NCBI GenBank assembly: GCA_023412805.1
Contig: JAEZRM010000042.1
Coordinates: 62,001-126,000 of the forward strand
Direction of reading: 5' to 3'
Length of the DNA: 64,000 nucleotides
Origin: Pseudomonadota bacterium
Lineage (GTDB): Bacteria; Pseudomonadota; Alphaproteobacteria; Rhizobiales; Hyphomicrobiaceae
The translations under genes were made by a program, and so were the position numbers. A model generated the notes under the pieces. The model did not search any database. It had not been told where the DNA came from and saw nothing but the letters and a program-made list of their open reading frames with translations. Position 1 is the stretch's first letter, and each line of letters opens with the position of its first letter. Positions 6,646 to 15,627 of this stretch are shown piece by piece.

Positions 6646-9207
6646 ATGGCCGGCGACGAGGACACTGCAAAGCCAAGGGCGAACGGCATCGATGCCGACG
6701 GTCCTCCCGTCGATCTGAAAAGCCTGCTCGACAACCTCGCCCATGAACTGACAGACGCGGGCTCGCGGCATACTGAAACGCTCCACGATATGCAGGGGCG
6801 CGTTGCAGCTCTTTCCGAACGAGCCAATACCGTCAAGCCGGGCCTGCCCCACGAATACAGCGCCGCGATCGACCGCATCGAGGCGGCCATGTCATCCTTT
6901 TCCGAGCGGCTGACCGATGCCGAGCCGCGCGCACACACGCCGCGGACCACCGACGACACGGATGGCATACTTCCGGAGACTGTCCGCGCCGAGTTGCGGA
7001 ATGCGATCCTGAGTGCGCAGCGACCGTCGGAAGATGCGCCGCCAGCACTGCGTTCGGCAGTTGGGAGTTTTGCAGGACCCGCGTATGCCCAGGCGCCCGT
7101 GCCCACGACGAGCCAGTCCCCTTTTGGCGAATCCGGCGAGGAAACTCTTTCACCTCCATCTGCTGCCGCGCCGTCGATGCCATCTTCGGCGCCGCCGGCC
7201 GCAACAGCCATCGATCCCTCCTGGCTCGAGGCGCGCTTTGCCGATATTGCCGACCGCGTCGAGCAGTCGCTCGCCACTCACAGTCCGCACAACGCCCTCG
7301 TCGCGATCGGCACGCGATTCGACCAGTTCGAGCAGCGCTTCGATCACGCGCTCACCGAAATCAGTGCTCGGCCCGGTGTCGATCCCGAGGCCTTGAAGAG
7401 CGTCGAACAGCAGGTCAGTGACCTTGTGGTTCAGCTAGACCGTGCCCAACGCCAGCTGGGGCGTCTCGATGTCATCGAGAGCCGGCTCATGGATCTGCGC
7501 CAGAGCCTTTCCGACGAGCAGATGACACGGCTGATCGGCGCCCTCGCGCCGACGGACGAAAAACTCAGCGCGATCGCCACCGCCGCCGCCGAGCGTGTCG
7601 CCGACACGATACGCACCGAGGCACCTGCCGCTCACGCCGCTCACGCCATGGGCAGCGATCCCCGCCTCGTCGAGCTCACCACGATGCTCGATGCCTTCAT
7701 CGGCGAGCAGCGCCAGGGCGACGCCCAGAACGCCGAAGCGCTCGATACGATGCAGCAGGCCATGCAGCATCTGATCGACCGTGTCGAAGCCATCGAGAAC
7801 GCCCAGGCGAGCAATCACGACGCTCTCATGCGTGCACGTGCCCCGGCCGAGCCGGAGGCACAGCCGGTCTTCACCGTCCGGACGCCAGAACCGGCCCGCG
7901 CGCAAGCCGTCGATTTTCCTGAGCCTCAGGGAATGGCCGTCGATCTTCCGGAGAGCGCCGAGCAGCCGGTCACGCCTGCCGATATTCCTCCCGCATCACG
8001 CGGTCCGCGCCCCGCAGCGCAGGGCACACCCCCACCTCGCATGACCGCCGGCGGCGACGTCGACCGTCAGGCACTCATTGCCATGGCGCGCCGCGCCGCC
8101 GACAAAGCCTCGAGCGATGCATCGCCCGCGCCGCGCCCCGCCGCAGGCCGATCTCTGCCCCGTCCCAGCATTCTGCTGGTTGCAAGCTTCGCGGCGTTCC
8201 TCCTCGCCGGCTTCTGGCTCGTCGCAAGCTCGAGCTTGCGGGGCTACCTCCCAGGCTTCGGCGCGGGCACGACACGGACCGGCGATGCCTCCCACCTGAT
8301 TGGATCACCCGCACAGGCTGCGGTCGACGAGCCGAGTGACGACGCAGTGTCGGAGAAGGCGGCGCCGGTCGAGCCCATCCAGAAGGCGAACCTCTCGACG
8401 CCGGTCGCTCCGTCATCCACGCCGACGACCCTGGTCACGACCACGACGTCCGATCTCATCACCACCATCGGCCAAGGACCGGCGCCTGTAAGCGCACCCG
8501 TCGTCGCTGTCCCGGCCGCGACGGGCGACATGCCGACAATGTCGCGATCGGTTGAAATGCCGCCCGCCCTGCTCGGCCCGCTCTCGCTCCGCCATGCTGC
8601 GTCGAAGGGCGATCCGAGGGCCCAATTCGAGGTGGCTGCGCGCTTCGCCGAAGGCAAGGGCATTCCGCAGGACTTCGGCCAGGCCGCGACTTGGTATCAG
8701 CGCGCCGCAACCCAGGGCCTCGCCGCCGCGCAATACCGTCTCGGCGCCCTCTATGAGCGCGGTCTCGGCGTCACCGCCGATCCGGCACGGGCACGCGTGT
8801 GGTACAATCGCGCCGCCGCGCAAGGCAACGTCCGCGCCATGCACAATCTCGCCGTCCTCAGCGCCGGCCGCCCGGGCATGAGCCCCGACTATCCCTCGGC
8901 GGTGCAATGGTTCACGGAAGCCGCGAGCCGCGGTCTCGCCGACAGCCAGTACAATCTCGGCATTCTCTACGAGAGCGGCCTCGGCGTGCCGGCCAACAAC
9001 ATCGAAGCCTACAAATGGTATGCGCTCGCCGCACGCAGCGGCGACAAGGATGCAACGCGACGCCGCGACGCCGTCCGCTCGAAGCTCGACAGCGCCAGTG
9101 TGAAATCGGCGGATGTGCTGGTCATCCAGTGGCGCGCCAAGGCCGTCGAAGGGGACGCCAACGACAGCCGTATCCCAGGCCAAGGCTGGCAGTCCGTGCG
9201 CCACTAG
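6646..9207 (+). CDS. Coiled-region, single-TM, Sel1-repeat protein (PodJ-like architecture)
   Basis: The 853-residue protein has a long N-terminal half rich in Ala, Glu and Gln with heptad-like helices (about residues 20-400), a Pro-rich linker, one transmembrane segment near residue 507 (ILLVASFAAFLLAGFWLVA), a Ser/Thr/Pro-rich stretch, then at least four Sel1 repeats from about residue 645 (GDPRAQFEVAARFAEGKGI, AAQYRLGALYERGLGV, DSQYNLGILYESGLGV). This order, cytoplasmic coiled region then membrane then periplasmic Sel1, is that of PodJ-type localisation factors of alphaproteobacteria. ATG 6646 is chosen for AAGGGGA 6 bases upstream. Orthology to PodJ is not shown. Confidence 0.75.
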   Translation: MAGDEDTAKPRANGIDADGPPVDLKSLLDNLAHELTDAGSRHTETLHDMQGRVAALSERANTVKPGLPHEYSAAIDRIEAAMSSFSERLTDAEPRAHTPRTTDDTDGILPETVRAELRNAILSAQRPSEDAPPALRSAVGSFAGPAYAQAPVPTTSQSPFGESGEETLSPPSAAAPSMPSSAPPAATAIDPSWLEARFADIADRVEQSLATHSPHNALVAIGTRFDQFEQRFDHALTEISARPGVDPEALKSVEQQVSDLVVQLDRAQRQLGRLDVIESRLMDLRQSLSDEQMTRLIGALAPTDEKLSAIATAAAERVADTIRTEAPAAHAAHAMGSDPRLVELTTMLDAFIGEQRQGDAQNAEALDTMQQAMQHLIDRVEAIENAQASNHDALMRARAPAEPEAQPVFTVRTPEPARAQAVDFPEPQGMAVDLPESAEQPVTPADIPPASRGPRPAAQGTPPPRMTAGGDVDRQALIAMARRAADKASSDASPAPRPAAGRSLPRPSILLVASFAAFLLAGFWLVASSSLRGYLPGFGAGTTRTGDASHLIGSPAQAAVDEPSDDAVSEKAAPVEPIQKANLSTPVAPSSTPTTLVTTTTSDLITTIGQGPAPVSAPVVAVPAATGDMPTMSRSVEMPPALLGPLSLRHAASKGDPRAQFEVAARFAEGKGIPQDFGQAATWYQRAATQGLAAAQYRLGALYERGLGVTADPARARVWYNRAAAQGNVRAMHNLAVLSAGRPGMSPDYPSAVQWFTEAASRGLADSQYNLGILYESGLGVPANNIEAYKWYALAARSGDKDATRRRDAVRSKLDSASVKSADVLVIQWRAKAVEGDANDSRIPGQGWQSVRH

Positions 9208-9502
9208 CGAGCCCTGCGCTGCCGCACCGCGATCGCAAAAAACCGTGACGCCTCTAGGATGCAAGCGGCGCCGGTGCGCAAGCTGCGCAGCCAGCGGATG
9301 ACTCCGTTGAAAAACGGAACAATCGATCTCAACAACGCATTGACGCGCCGCGCGTCCTCAGGGCTTATAGCACCCGGTATCTAGTCCCGAGAATGCGTCC
9401 GGCCGACACGAGGTCCAGGCTCCGACCTGGGCAATGTCGTCGTCGTTGGCGTGTTTCTCGCCCAATCTTCAACCCCGCAGCATCCGTATCCAGCGCCGCA
9501 AA

Positions 9503-10426
9503 GTGAACATCTATCTCCCGATTGCCGAGATGTCCGCCAACCTCTTCCTGTTCATCGGGATGGGGGCGTCGGTGGGCTTTCTGTCGGGCATGTTCGGGGT
9601 CGGCGGCGGATTCCTGATGACGCCGCTGCTGATCTTCACCGGCGTTCCCTCGGCCGTCGCCGTCGGCACCGAGGCTGCGCAGATCGTGGCGTCGTCCGTC
9701 TCGGGGGCGCTCGCCCAATACCGGCGGCGCAACATCGACTTCAAGATGGGCACGATCCTGCTCGCCGGCGGTATCGTAGGGTCGGTATTCGGCGTCGAGG
9801 CCGTGAAAGCGCTCCGCCGCGCGGGTCAGTTCGATCTGTTCGTGATCATCAGCTACGTAACGATGCTCGGCGTCATTGGCACGCTCATGATGATCGAGAG
9901 CATCAACGCGCTCCGGCAGGCGCAATCGGGCGTCGTGCCTGCGAGCCGTCAGCGCGGACAGCACAATTGGGTGCACCGCCTGCCGTTCAAGATGCGGTTT
10001 CACCGCTCGAAGCTCTACATCAGCGCTCTCCCGCCGCTCGCGCTCGGCGTCTTCGTCGGTTTTCTGGCAGCCATCATGGGTGTGGGCGGCGGCTTCATCA
10101 TGGTCCCCGCCATGATCTACCTGCTCAAGGTGCCGACCAATGTGGTCGTCGGCACCTCGCTCTTCCAGATCACGTTCGTGACCGCCGCCACGACCATCCT
10201 GCACGCGACGCAGAACCAGACCGTGGACGCGACGCTCGCGCTGCTGCTCATCGTCGGCGGCGTCATCGGGGCCCAGTTCGGTGCCATCGCAGGCCAACGC
10301 CTCAGGGGCGAGCAGCTCCGCTTTCTGCTGGCCGGCATTGTGCTGCTGGTGTCGCTCCGTCTCGCCTGGAGCCTCGTCGTGCATCCTGGCGAGCTTTTCT
10401 CGCTCACGCCGCTCGGGAGACCGTGA
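9503..10426 (+). CDS. TSUP (TauE/SafE) family membrane permease
   Basis: The 307-residue polytopic protein carries the TSUP repeats GFLSGMFGVGGGFLMTPLLI near the N-terminus and GFLAAIMGVGGGFIMVPAMI in the second half. The family exports small anions such as sulfite, sulfoacetate or other organic sulfur compounds; the substrate here is unknown. GTG 9503 is chosen because it gives the N-terminus NIYLPIAEMSAN typical of alphaproteobacterial members; ATG 9530 is an alternative. Its stop overlaps the next gene by one base, indicating a two-gene operon. Confidence 0.88.
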   Translation: MNIYLPIAEMSANLFLFIGMGASVGFLSGMFGVGGGFLMTPLLIFTGVPSAVAVGTEAAQIVASSVSGALAQYRRRNIDFKMGTILLAGGIVGSVFGVEAVKALRRAGQFDLFVIISYVTMLGVIGTLMMIESINALRQAQSGVVPASRQRGQHNWVHRLPFKMRFHRSKLYISALPPLALGVFVGFLAAIMGVGGGFIMVPAMIYLLKVPTNVVVGTSLFQITFVTAATTILHATQNQTVDATLALLLIVGGVIGAQFGAIAGQRLRGEQLRFLLAGIVLLVSLRLAWSLVVHPGELFSLTPLGRP

Positions 10427-11364
10427 TGGGTGTGCGCGCCAGACATAGAGGTACGATCGCGGCGCTCGCCGCCGGCCTGCTGACCGCGTGCGCGCTGTTG
10501 TGGCCTGCCGTCGGCCAGACACCGCCAACACCAGCTCCATCGCAACCGCCGACAGCACCGCTCCAGCCGGTTCCCTCGCCACAAATCGCACCGCCGACAC
10601 CGGTGGCGCCCGAGGTTCGCGCGCCGGAAGCACCGCCGCTCCCCCGCGAAGCCGTCCACGCGGATGTTTCCACCCGCCGCATTGCCGTCACCTCAACCTT
10701 CTCGGGAACGGGCATCATCGTCTTCGGCGCCGTCGACAACAGCCGCCAGACGAGCGCGGAATCCGGCCTCTACGACGTCGTGATCGTCATCTCGGGCGCG
10801 CCCTCGCGGCTCGTCGCACGCAAGAAAAGCAATGTCGGCGGCCTTTGGATCAACACCTCCTCGACGACCTTCACGAGCGTACCGAGCTACTACGCGATCA
10901 GCTCGACCCGTCCGCTCGACGAGGTCGCCTCCGACGACGTGCTCAAGTCGAGCGGCATCGGCTTCGACTTCGTCCCCATGACCTTTCACCGCTCGGCCCG
11001 TAACCTGACGGCAGACGAGATCCGCGAATGGCGCGACGCGGTGGTGCGGCTCAAGCGGCGCGATCGGCTGTATCAGCAGGACGAGTACGGCGTGGCGTTC
11101 GTCGGTCGCAGTCTCTTCCGTTCAGCCTTCGATATGCCGGCGACCGTCACGGTCGGCGCCTTCGAGACCCGCGTCTATCTCTTCCGGGACGGTGAACTGC
11201 TCAGCACCTACACGACGAAGCTCGACCTCGAGCGCGAGGGCCTCGAGCATTTCGTCCACCGCTTCGCCTTCGATCATTCATTCTTCTACGGCGTGCTGAC
11301 GGTGCTCATCGCCGTCGGCGCCGGGATGCTCGCGTCGTACGTCTTCAACCGCAACAAGGCTTGA
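10426..11364 (+). CDS. TIGR02186-family (Alph_Pro_TM) exported membrane protein
   Basis: The 312-residue protein has an N-terminal signal segment (LAAGLLTACALLWP), a Pro-rich linker, a periplasmic domain (STRRIAVTSTFSGTGIIVFG onward, with RLVARKKSNVGGLWIN) and one C-terminal transmembrane helix (FYGVLTVLIAVGAGMLASYVF). This matches the alphaproteobacterial TIGR02186/PF09608 family, which commonly sits next to a TSUP permease. It is coupled to the permease by a TGATG overlap. Its function is not known; a helper role for the exporter is suggested by context. Confidence 0.85.
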   Translation: MGVRARHRGTIAALAAGLLTACALLWPAVGQTPPTPAPSQPPTAPLQPVPSPQIAPPTPVAPEVRAPEAPPLPREAVHADVSTRRIAVTSTFSGTGIIVFGAVDNSRQTSAESGLYDVVIVISGAPSRLVARKKSNVGGLWINTSSTTFTSVPSYYAISSTRPLDEVASDDVLKSSGIGFDFVPMTFHRSARNLTADEIREWRDAVVRLKRRDRLYQQDEYGVAFVGRSLFRSAFDMPATVTVGAFETRVYLFRDGELLSTYTTKLDLEREGLEHFVHRFAFDHSFFYGVLTVLIAVGAGMLASYVFNRNKA

Positions 11365-11374
11365 TCCTATTTCC

Positions 11375-11402
11375 CCTTCTCCCCGTGCTCACGGGGAGAA
11401 GG
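11375..11402. terminator. Strong hairpin between convergent genes
   Basis: CCTTCTCCCCGTG pairs with CACGGGGAGAAGG across a minimal loop, giving a 12-13 bp stem 10 bases after the end of the TIGR02186 gene and between it and convergent phaC. There is no T-run on the plus strand, so it may be a repeat hairpin rather than a classical intrinsic terminator. Confidence 0.45.
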
Positions 11403-11472
11403 TCAGGATGAGGGGCGGCGACAGATTCTGACGTTGGCGTTTGCCGCCGCCCCTCACCCCGACCCTCTCCCC
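11393..11472. repeat. Imperfect 30-bp inverted repeat (intergenic palindromic element)
   Basis: The arm at 11393-11422 and the arm at 11443-11472 are inverted copies identical at 26 of 30 positions, with the core pattern GGGGAGA-GGTC-GG-TGAGGGGCGGC, separated by 20 bases. The composition is typical of dispersed intergenic palindromes in proteobacterial genomes. It fills the gap between two convergent genes. Confidence 0.6.
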
Positions 11473-11496
11473 AATGAAGAAATGGTGAGAGGGAGA

Positions 11497-13341
11497 TCAG
11501 GATTTCGCACGCACGTAAGAGCCGGGGGCATCCTCGATCACGCCGAGCGTCGCACCGGGGTCACGCGCCGCAATTTCCTTGCCCGAGCGCTTCTTCAGCC
11601 AGCCCATCCAGTGCGGCCACCAGGAGCCCGGCGTCTCCTTGGCACCTTCGAGCCATTCCTCGATGCTGTCGACGCGATCCGGGTTCGTCCAGAACTGGTA
11701 CTTCGGCGGGCGGCCTTCGAGCGGCGGATTGATCACGCCGGCGATATGGCCTGATCCCGACATCACATACTCTACGGGCCCGCCAAAGAGCCGCGAGCTG
11801 ATGAAGACAGATTTCGCCGGCGCGATATGATCCTCGCGCGCAGCAAGCTCGTAGATCGGCAGCTTGACCTTGCTCATGTCGAGCGTGATGCCGCCGATCT
11901 TCAGCTCACCCTTGGCAAGCTTGTTATCCTTGTAGAACTCGCGCAGATAGAAGCTGTGATTGGCCGGTGGCATCCGCGTCGAATCCTGGTTCCAGTACAG
12001 GAGATCGAACGGGAAGGGCGTCTTGCCGAGCATGTAGTTGTTGACGATGTACGGCCAGATGAGATCGCGCGGCCGCAGCAGATTGAAGACCGTCGCCATG
12101 CGCGAGCCGTCGAGGTAGCCGCGCTCGGCCATCATTTCCTCGAGCGCCTTGAGCTGCGCGTCGTCGATGAAGAGCAGCAGATCGCCGGCCTTCGTGAAGT
12201 CGGCCTGCGCTGCAAAGAACGTCGCCGAATTATAGTTGTCGCGCCCGGTCGCAGCGTCATAGGCGAGCGTGGTCGCGAGCAGCGTGCCGCCAACACAGTA
12301 GCCGACGATATTGATCTTCTCCTGGCCCGTCTCGCGCTGCACCGCATCGGTCGCGGCATGAATACCTTCGCGCATGTAGTCCTCGAAGGTCTTGTTCGCG
12401 AGGCGCCTGTCGGGATTGACCCACGACACGACGAAGACCGTGAAGCCCTGCGCGACGATGTAGCGGATGAAGGATTTCTGCTCGGTAAGATCGAGGATGT
12501 AGAACTTGTTGATCCACGGCGGCACGATCAGCAGCGGCACCTCCCGCACCTTGGGTGTCGAGGGCGTGTACTGGATGAGCTGGAAGATATCGTTCTGGAA
12601 GACGATCTTGCCGGGCGTGATCGCGAGATTGCGGCCGACTTCGAAGGCACTCGTGTCCGTCTGGCTGATCTTGATGAGATCGCCCGACGTTTCGAGATCG
12701 GTGAGGAGGTTGCCGACACCGCGCACGAGATTCTCACCGTTGGACTTGAACGTCTCGCGCAGGACCTCGGGATTCGTCAGCGGGAAATTGGAGGGCGAAA
12801 GCGCGCTCGCGACCTGACGGAAATAATACTCCGCCCGCTGGCGCGTGCGTTCGTCGAAGCCCTCGGTATCGTCGATGACCTTCTCGGCCCAGAGCGACGT
12901 CACGAGATAGGCCTGCTTCCAGAAATCGAAGTACGGGTTGCTGGTCCACTCCGCATCGCGGAAGCGGGCATCACCGGGCTCCGGCTTGGCGACGTCCTCG
13001 ACCTCCTCGCCCATCATCCGGCGCACGGTCGTGTTCCACACGTCCATGTAGCCGCGCATGAGCTCGCTCTGCGATTCGGCGGCCCGGACGGGATCGCTGA
13101 ACCACTGGCGCATGATCTCGCCAACGATGTGGGTGGCCTCGTTCATGTCGCTCGGCGGGCTCATGGCGCCGCCGTTGGACTTCTCCGAGCGCTCGATCAA
13201 GGCCGCCCAGGCCTTTCCGCCCTCCTCGACGAGGCGCACCATGTTGCGCGTGAAGGCTTCCGGATCGTTGACCATGTACTGTGTCCAGTCCACTCGAGTT
13301 GCAGGGGACTTTGCGGGCACTTCCGGTGATTTCTTGGGCAT
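11497..13341 (-). CDS. phaC: Class I poly(3-hydroxyalkanoate) synthase
   Basis: The 614-residue protein contains the PHA-synthase lipase-like box GYCVGGT with catalytic Cys near residue 349, the C-terminal catalytic Asp in AAREDHIAPAKS and His in GSGHIAGVINPP, and the conserved VPPWINKFYILDL. It polymerises hydroxyacyl-CoA into storage polyester granules. Length and lack of a PhaE/PhaR gene next to it point to class I. The start ATG at 13341 is taken; a TTG seven codons upstream is possible. phaA, phaB, phaR and phaP are not in the window. It is divergent from the aminotransferase gene. Confidence 0.95.
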   Translation of the reverse strand: MPKKSPEVPAKSPATRVDWTQYMVNDPEAFTRNMVRLVEEGGKAWAALIERSEKSNGGAMSPPSDMNEATHIVGEIMRQWFSDPVRAAESQSELMRGYMDVWNTTVRRMMGEEVEDVAKPEPGDARFRDAEWTSNPYFDFWKQAYLVTSLWAEKVIDDTEGFDERTRQRAEYYFRQVASALSPSNFPLTNPEVLRETFKSNGENLVRGVGNLLTDLETSGDLIKISQTDTSAFEVGRNLAITPGKIVFQNDIFQLIQYTPSTPKVREVPLLIVPPWINKFYILDLTEQKSFIRYIVAQGFTVFVVSWVNPDRRLANKTFEDYMREGIHAATDAVQRETGQEKINIVGYCVGGTLLATTLAYDAATGRDNYNSATFFAAQADFTKAGDLLLFIDDAQLKALEEMMAERGYLDGSRMATVFNLLRPRDLIWPYIVNNYMLGKTPFPFDLLYWNQDSTRMPPANHSFYLREFYKDNKLAKGELKIGGITLDMSKVKLPIYELAAREDHIAPAKSVFISSRLFGGPVEYVMSGSGHIAGVINPPLEGRPPKYQFWTNPDRVDSIEEWLEGAKETPGSWWPHWMGWLKKRSGKEIAARDPGATLGVIEDAPGSYVRAKS

Positions 13342-13630
13342 GCAGGCATTCCGGGAGAGCAAGCGCCACCACCTGAAGCCACCACTCGACTGAGGGTGAT
13401 TCCCGCGGATCGCGCGAGGGACTAATCAGCGCACGTTAGTCCAACTCTTAGCCGTGCCCCCCCAAACTGGCAATCGCGGGCCGGCTCCATGCTTACGATA
13501 TTACCTCAGTTAGCTGTCCCCGCCTCACTCTGGCGGGAATCCGCGCAATAGAGTAGACCGTGCCAGCCCGGTCGCCTGACGCACGGCGGCCGAGTAACAT
13601 GTATCCCTTGAGCAAAACCGAGGTTCCGCC

Positions 13631-14860
13631 GTGATCGAGGATTTCCATCGCATCAAGCGCCTCCCGCCCTACGTCTTTGCGGAAGTCAACAAGCTCAAGG
13701 CCCAGGCACGAGCTCGCGGCGCCGACATCATCGATCTCGGCATGGGCAATCCGGACCTGCCGACGCCGCGCCACATCACGGAAAAGCTCGTCGAGACCGT
13801 GGGTAAGCCGCGGACCAATCGCTATTCGGCCTCCAAGGGGATCAACGGCCTGCTGAAGGCGCAGGCGGCCTATTACGGCCGCCGCTTCGGCGTGAAGCTG
13901 AACCCCAATACCCAGGTCGTCGCCACGCTCGGCTCCAAGGAGGGCTTCGCCAACATGGCGCAGGCCATCACGGCGCCGGGCGACGTGGTGATCGTGCCGA
14001 ACCCGAGCTACCCGATCCACGCCTTCGGCTTCCTGATGGCCGGCGGCGTCATCCGCTCCGTGCCGGCCGAGCCGACGCCTGCGTTCTTCCCGGCGCTCGA
14101 GCGGGCCGTCAAGCATTCGATCCCGAAGCCGATCGCACTTGTGGTTTGCTATCCGGCCAACCCGACGGCGCACGTCGCGAGCCTCGATTTCTATCGCGAG
14201 CTCGTCCAGTTCGCGAAGCAGAACGAGTTGATCCTGCTCTCGGATCTGGCCTACGCCGAAGTCTACTTCGATGACGCCAACCCGCCGCCATCGCTTCTGC
14301 AGGTTCCCGGCGCCATGGATGTTGCCGTCGAGTTCACCTCCATGTCGAAGACCTACTCCATGGCCGGCTGGCGCATGGGCTTCGCGGTCGGCAACGAGCG
14401 CCTGCTCGCCGCCCTCGCCCGCGTAAAGAGCTACCTCGACTATGGCGCCTACACGCCGATCCAGGTAGCCGCCGCCGCAGCCCTCAACGGCCCCGAGGAC
14501 TGCATTCACGAGATGCGCGCCACCTACAAGCGTCGCCGCGACGTGCTGGTCGAGAGCTTCGGCAACGCCGGCTGGAGCTTCGAGCCGCCCAGCGCGTCCA
14601 TGTTTGCCTGGGTGCCCATCCCCGAGGCCTTCCGCGAGGTCGGCAGCCTCGAGTTCTCGAAGCTTCTGGTCGAGAAGGCCGAGGTCGCCGTCGCCCCCGG
14701 CATCGGCTTCGGCGAGCATGGCGAGGGTTATGTCCGCATCGCCATCGTCGAGAATGAGCACCGTATTCGCCAGGCTGCGCGCAATATCAAGCGCTTCCTG
14801 TCCCAGGGCGCGGCATCCATGCACAATGTGGTGCCCTTACGGGATAAGGCGACCGGTTGA
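13631..14860 (+). CDS. PLP-dependent class I/II aminotransferase (AlaC-like)
   Basis: The 409-residue protein has the fold-type I pattern: IIDLGMGNPDLPTP, CYPANPTAHVA, and the PLP-lysine site SMSKTYSMAGWRMGF. It resembles the AlaC/DAP-aminotransferase-like group that makes alanine or related amino acids; the exact substrate cannot be told. The start is GTG 13631 with GAGG upstream at 13620-13623. An unrelated C-terminal tail (AASMHNVVPLRDKATG) follows the domain. Confidence 0.88.
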   Translation: MIEDFHRIKRLPPYVFAEVNKLKAQARARGADIIDLGMGNPDLPTPRHITEKLVETVGKPRTNRYSASKGINGLLKAQAAYYGRRFGVKLNPNTQVVATLGSKEGFANMAQAITAPGDVVIVPNPSYPIHAFGFLMAGGVIRSVPAEPTPAFFPALERAVKHSIPKPIALVVCYPANPTAHVASLDFYRELVQFAKQNELILLSDLAYAEVYFDDANPPPSLLQVPGAMDVAVEFTSMSKTYSMAGWRMGFAVGNERLLAALARVKSYLDYGAYTPIQVAAAAALNGPEDCIHEMRATYKRRRDVLVESFGNAGWSFEPPSASMFAWVPIPEAFREVGSLEFSKLLVEKAEVAVAPGIGFGEHGEGYVRIAIVENEHRIRQAARNIKRFLSQGAASMHNVVPLRDKATG

Positions 14861-14906
14861 TTTCCGCCGTTTGAGCGGGCCGCTACCCCCGCGTGCCTGT
14901 TAGGCA

Positions 14907-14935
14907 TTGACAGCGCGGGCTGCGGCCCCGATAAG
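14907..14935 (+). promoter_or_regulatory. Candidate promoter for tRNA-Tyr
   Basis: TTGACA at 14907-14912 is followed after 17 bases by GATAAG at 14930-14935. The predicted transcript would begin near 14942, about 70 bases before the tRNA. Confidence 0.5.
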
Positions 14936-14961
14936 GCGGGCTTCCAGCACGGGACGAGGCC

Positions 14962-14979
14962 AGGAGGCTTCAGCCTCCT
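14962..14979 (+). terminator. GC-rich stem-loop before tRNA-Tyr
   Basis: AGGAGGC pairs with GCCTCCT over a TTCA loop. The downstream sequence TCAGCGGTTTT has only a short T-run three bases further on. It could end the aminotransferase transcript, or be leader structure of the tRNA precursor. Confidence 0.35.
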
Positions 14980-15009
14980 TCAGCGGTTTTGCTGCCCGTT
15001 GCTGTGCGT

Positions 15010-15094
15010 GGAGAGGTGCCCGAGTGGCTAAAGGGGACGGACTGTAAATCCGTTGGCTTCGCCTACGTTGGTTCGAATCCAACCCTCTCCACCA
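15010..15094 (+). tRNA. tRNA-Tyr(GTA)
   Basis: The acceptor arm GGAGAGG (15010-15016) pairs with CCTCTCC (15084-15090), then A and an encoded CCA (15092-15094). The D arm contains GCCCGAGTGGCTAAAGGGG, the anticodon GTA is at 15044-15046 in ACTGTAAATC, there is a long class II variable arm, and the T loop is GGTTCGAATCC. The 3' end of this gene is duplicated at 25935-25953, marking it as an integration site. Confidence 0.97.
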
Positions 15095-15098
15095 ATTT
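15080..15098 (+). repeat. Putative attL: 19-bp tRNA 3' end repeat
   Basis: The 19 bases CAACCCTCTCCACCAATTT, covering the end of the T arm, the acceptor strand, CCA and four flanking bases, recur exactly at 25935-25953 in the same orientation. Integrases of the tyrosine family commonly use such tRNA 3' ends. Confidence 0.85.
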
Positions 15099-15314
15099 TC
15101 CGGAAATCGTCTTGAATATTATAATGATAGCGTCCGGCACGCGTGCGTCACCCCAGGGCGGACGGGAATGGACGCGCGCGGATGCTTGCGCAGCTGACGC
15201 CGCCGCTCCGCACAACCGCTGATGGCGTAACGCTCGCGCGCACGCGCGTATCGACGCAGAAACCCGCGAGCCCCACGCGTTGACAATCCCGCAGCCTGCG
15301 ATCAACTGATGCAC

Positions 15315-15333
15315 TGTAACACCATATGTTACA
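15315..15333 (+). promoter_or_regulatory. Candidate HigA operator
   Basis: TGTAAC, seven bases, then GTTACA form a perfect 6-bp inverted repeat ending 6 bases before the higB start at 15340. A TTGACA lies upstream at 15280-15285. The position suits autorepression by HigA, whose family binds such palindromes. Confidence 0.55.
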
Positions 15334-15339
15334 GGTCGC

Positions 15340-15616
15340 ATGATCGTATCGTTCCAGCAAAGGACTGAGCGAGCTTTGGTCCACCGGGCGATCAAGGCGG
15401 ATCTCGACCGTGATGCACGCGCGTATCATGAAGAGGTTGGATGCTCTCGATGCAGCCACGCGCCCCGAAAACATGAATCTGCCGGGCTTCGATTTCCACG
15501 CGCTGCAGGGGCATAGTCCGACCAGATACACGGTCCACGTGAACGGACCCTGGTGCATCACATTCGAGTTTGACGATGGCAACGCCGAGAGGGTTGACCT
15601 CGAGCAGTACCACTAG
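15340..15616 (+). pseudogene. higB: HigB/RelE-family toxin, one frameshift
   Basis: From ATG 15340 the frame reads MIVSFQQRTERALVHRAIKADLDRD, a HigB-like N-terminus. After about 15403 the family sequence continues in the +1 frame as HARIMKRLDALDAATRPENMNLPG and ends FEFDDGNAERVDLEQYH at 15616. Removing one base near 15404-15410 would restore a single product of about 92 residues, the normal size. HigB toxins cut mRNA at ribosomes. As it stands the N-terminal strand and helix are out of frame; a shorter product of 68 residues from ATG 15410 or 15413 would lack that part and is probably inactive. higA follows after 11 bases. Confidence 0.75.
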
Positions 15617-15627
15617 GAGGCAAGGCC

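Noticed and set aside
11827..13329. Long plus-strand ORF (500 codons) opposite phaC
   Set aside because: Typical GC-rich antisense shadow: the phaC frame has catalytic motifs and this one has none.
15099..15339. Possible integrase next to tRNA-Tyr
   Set aside because: There is no room for one and no Arg...His-x-x-Arg...Tyr type motif is seen here or at the right end, so no integrase is claimed.
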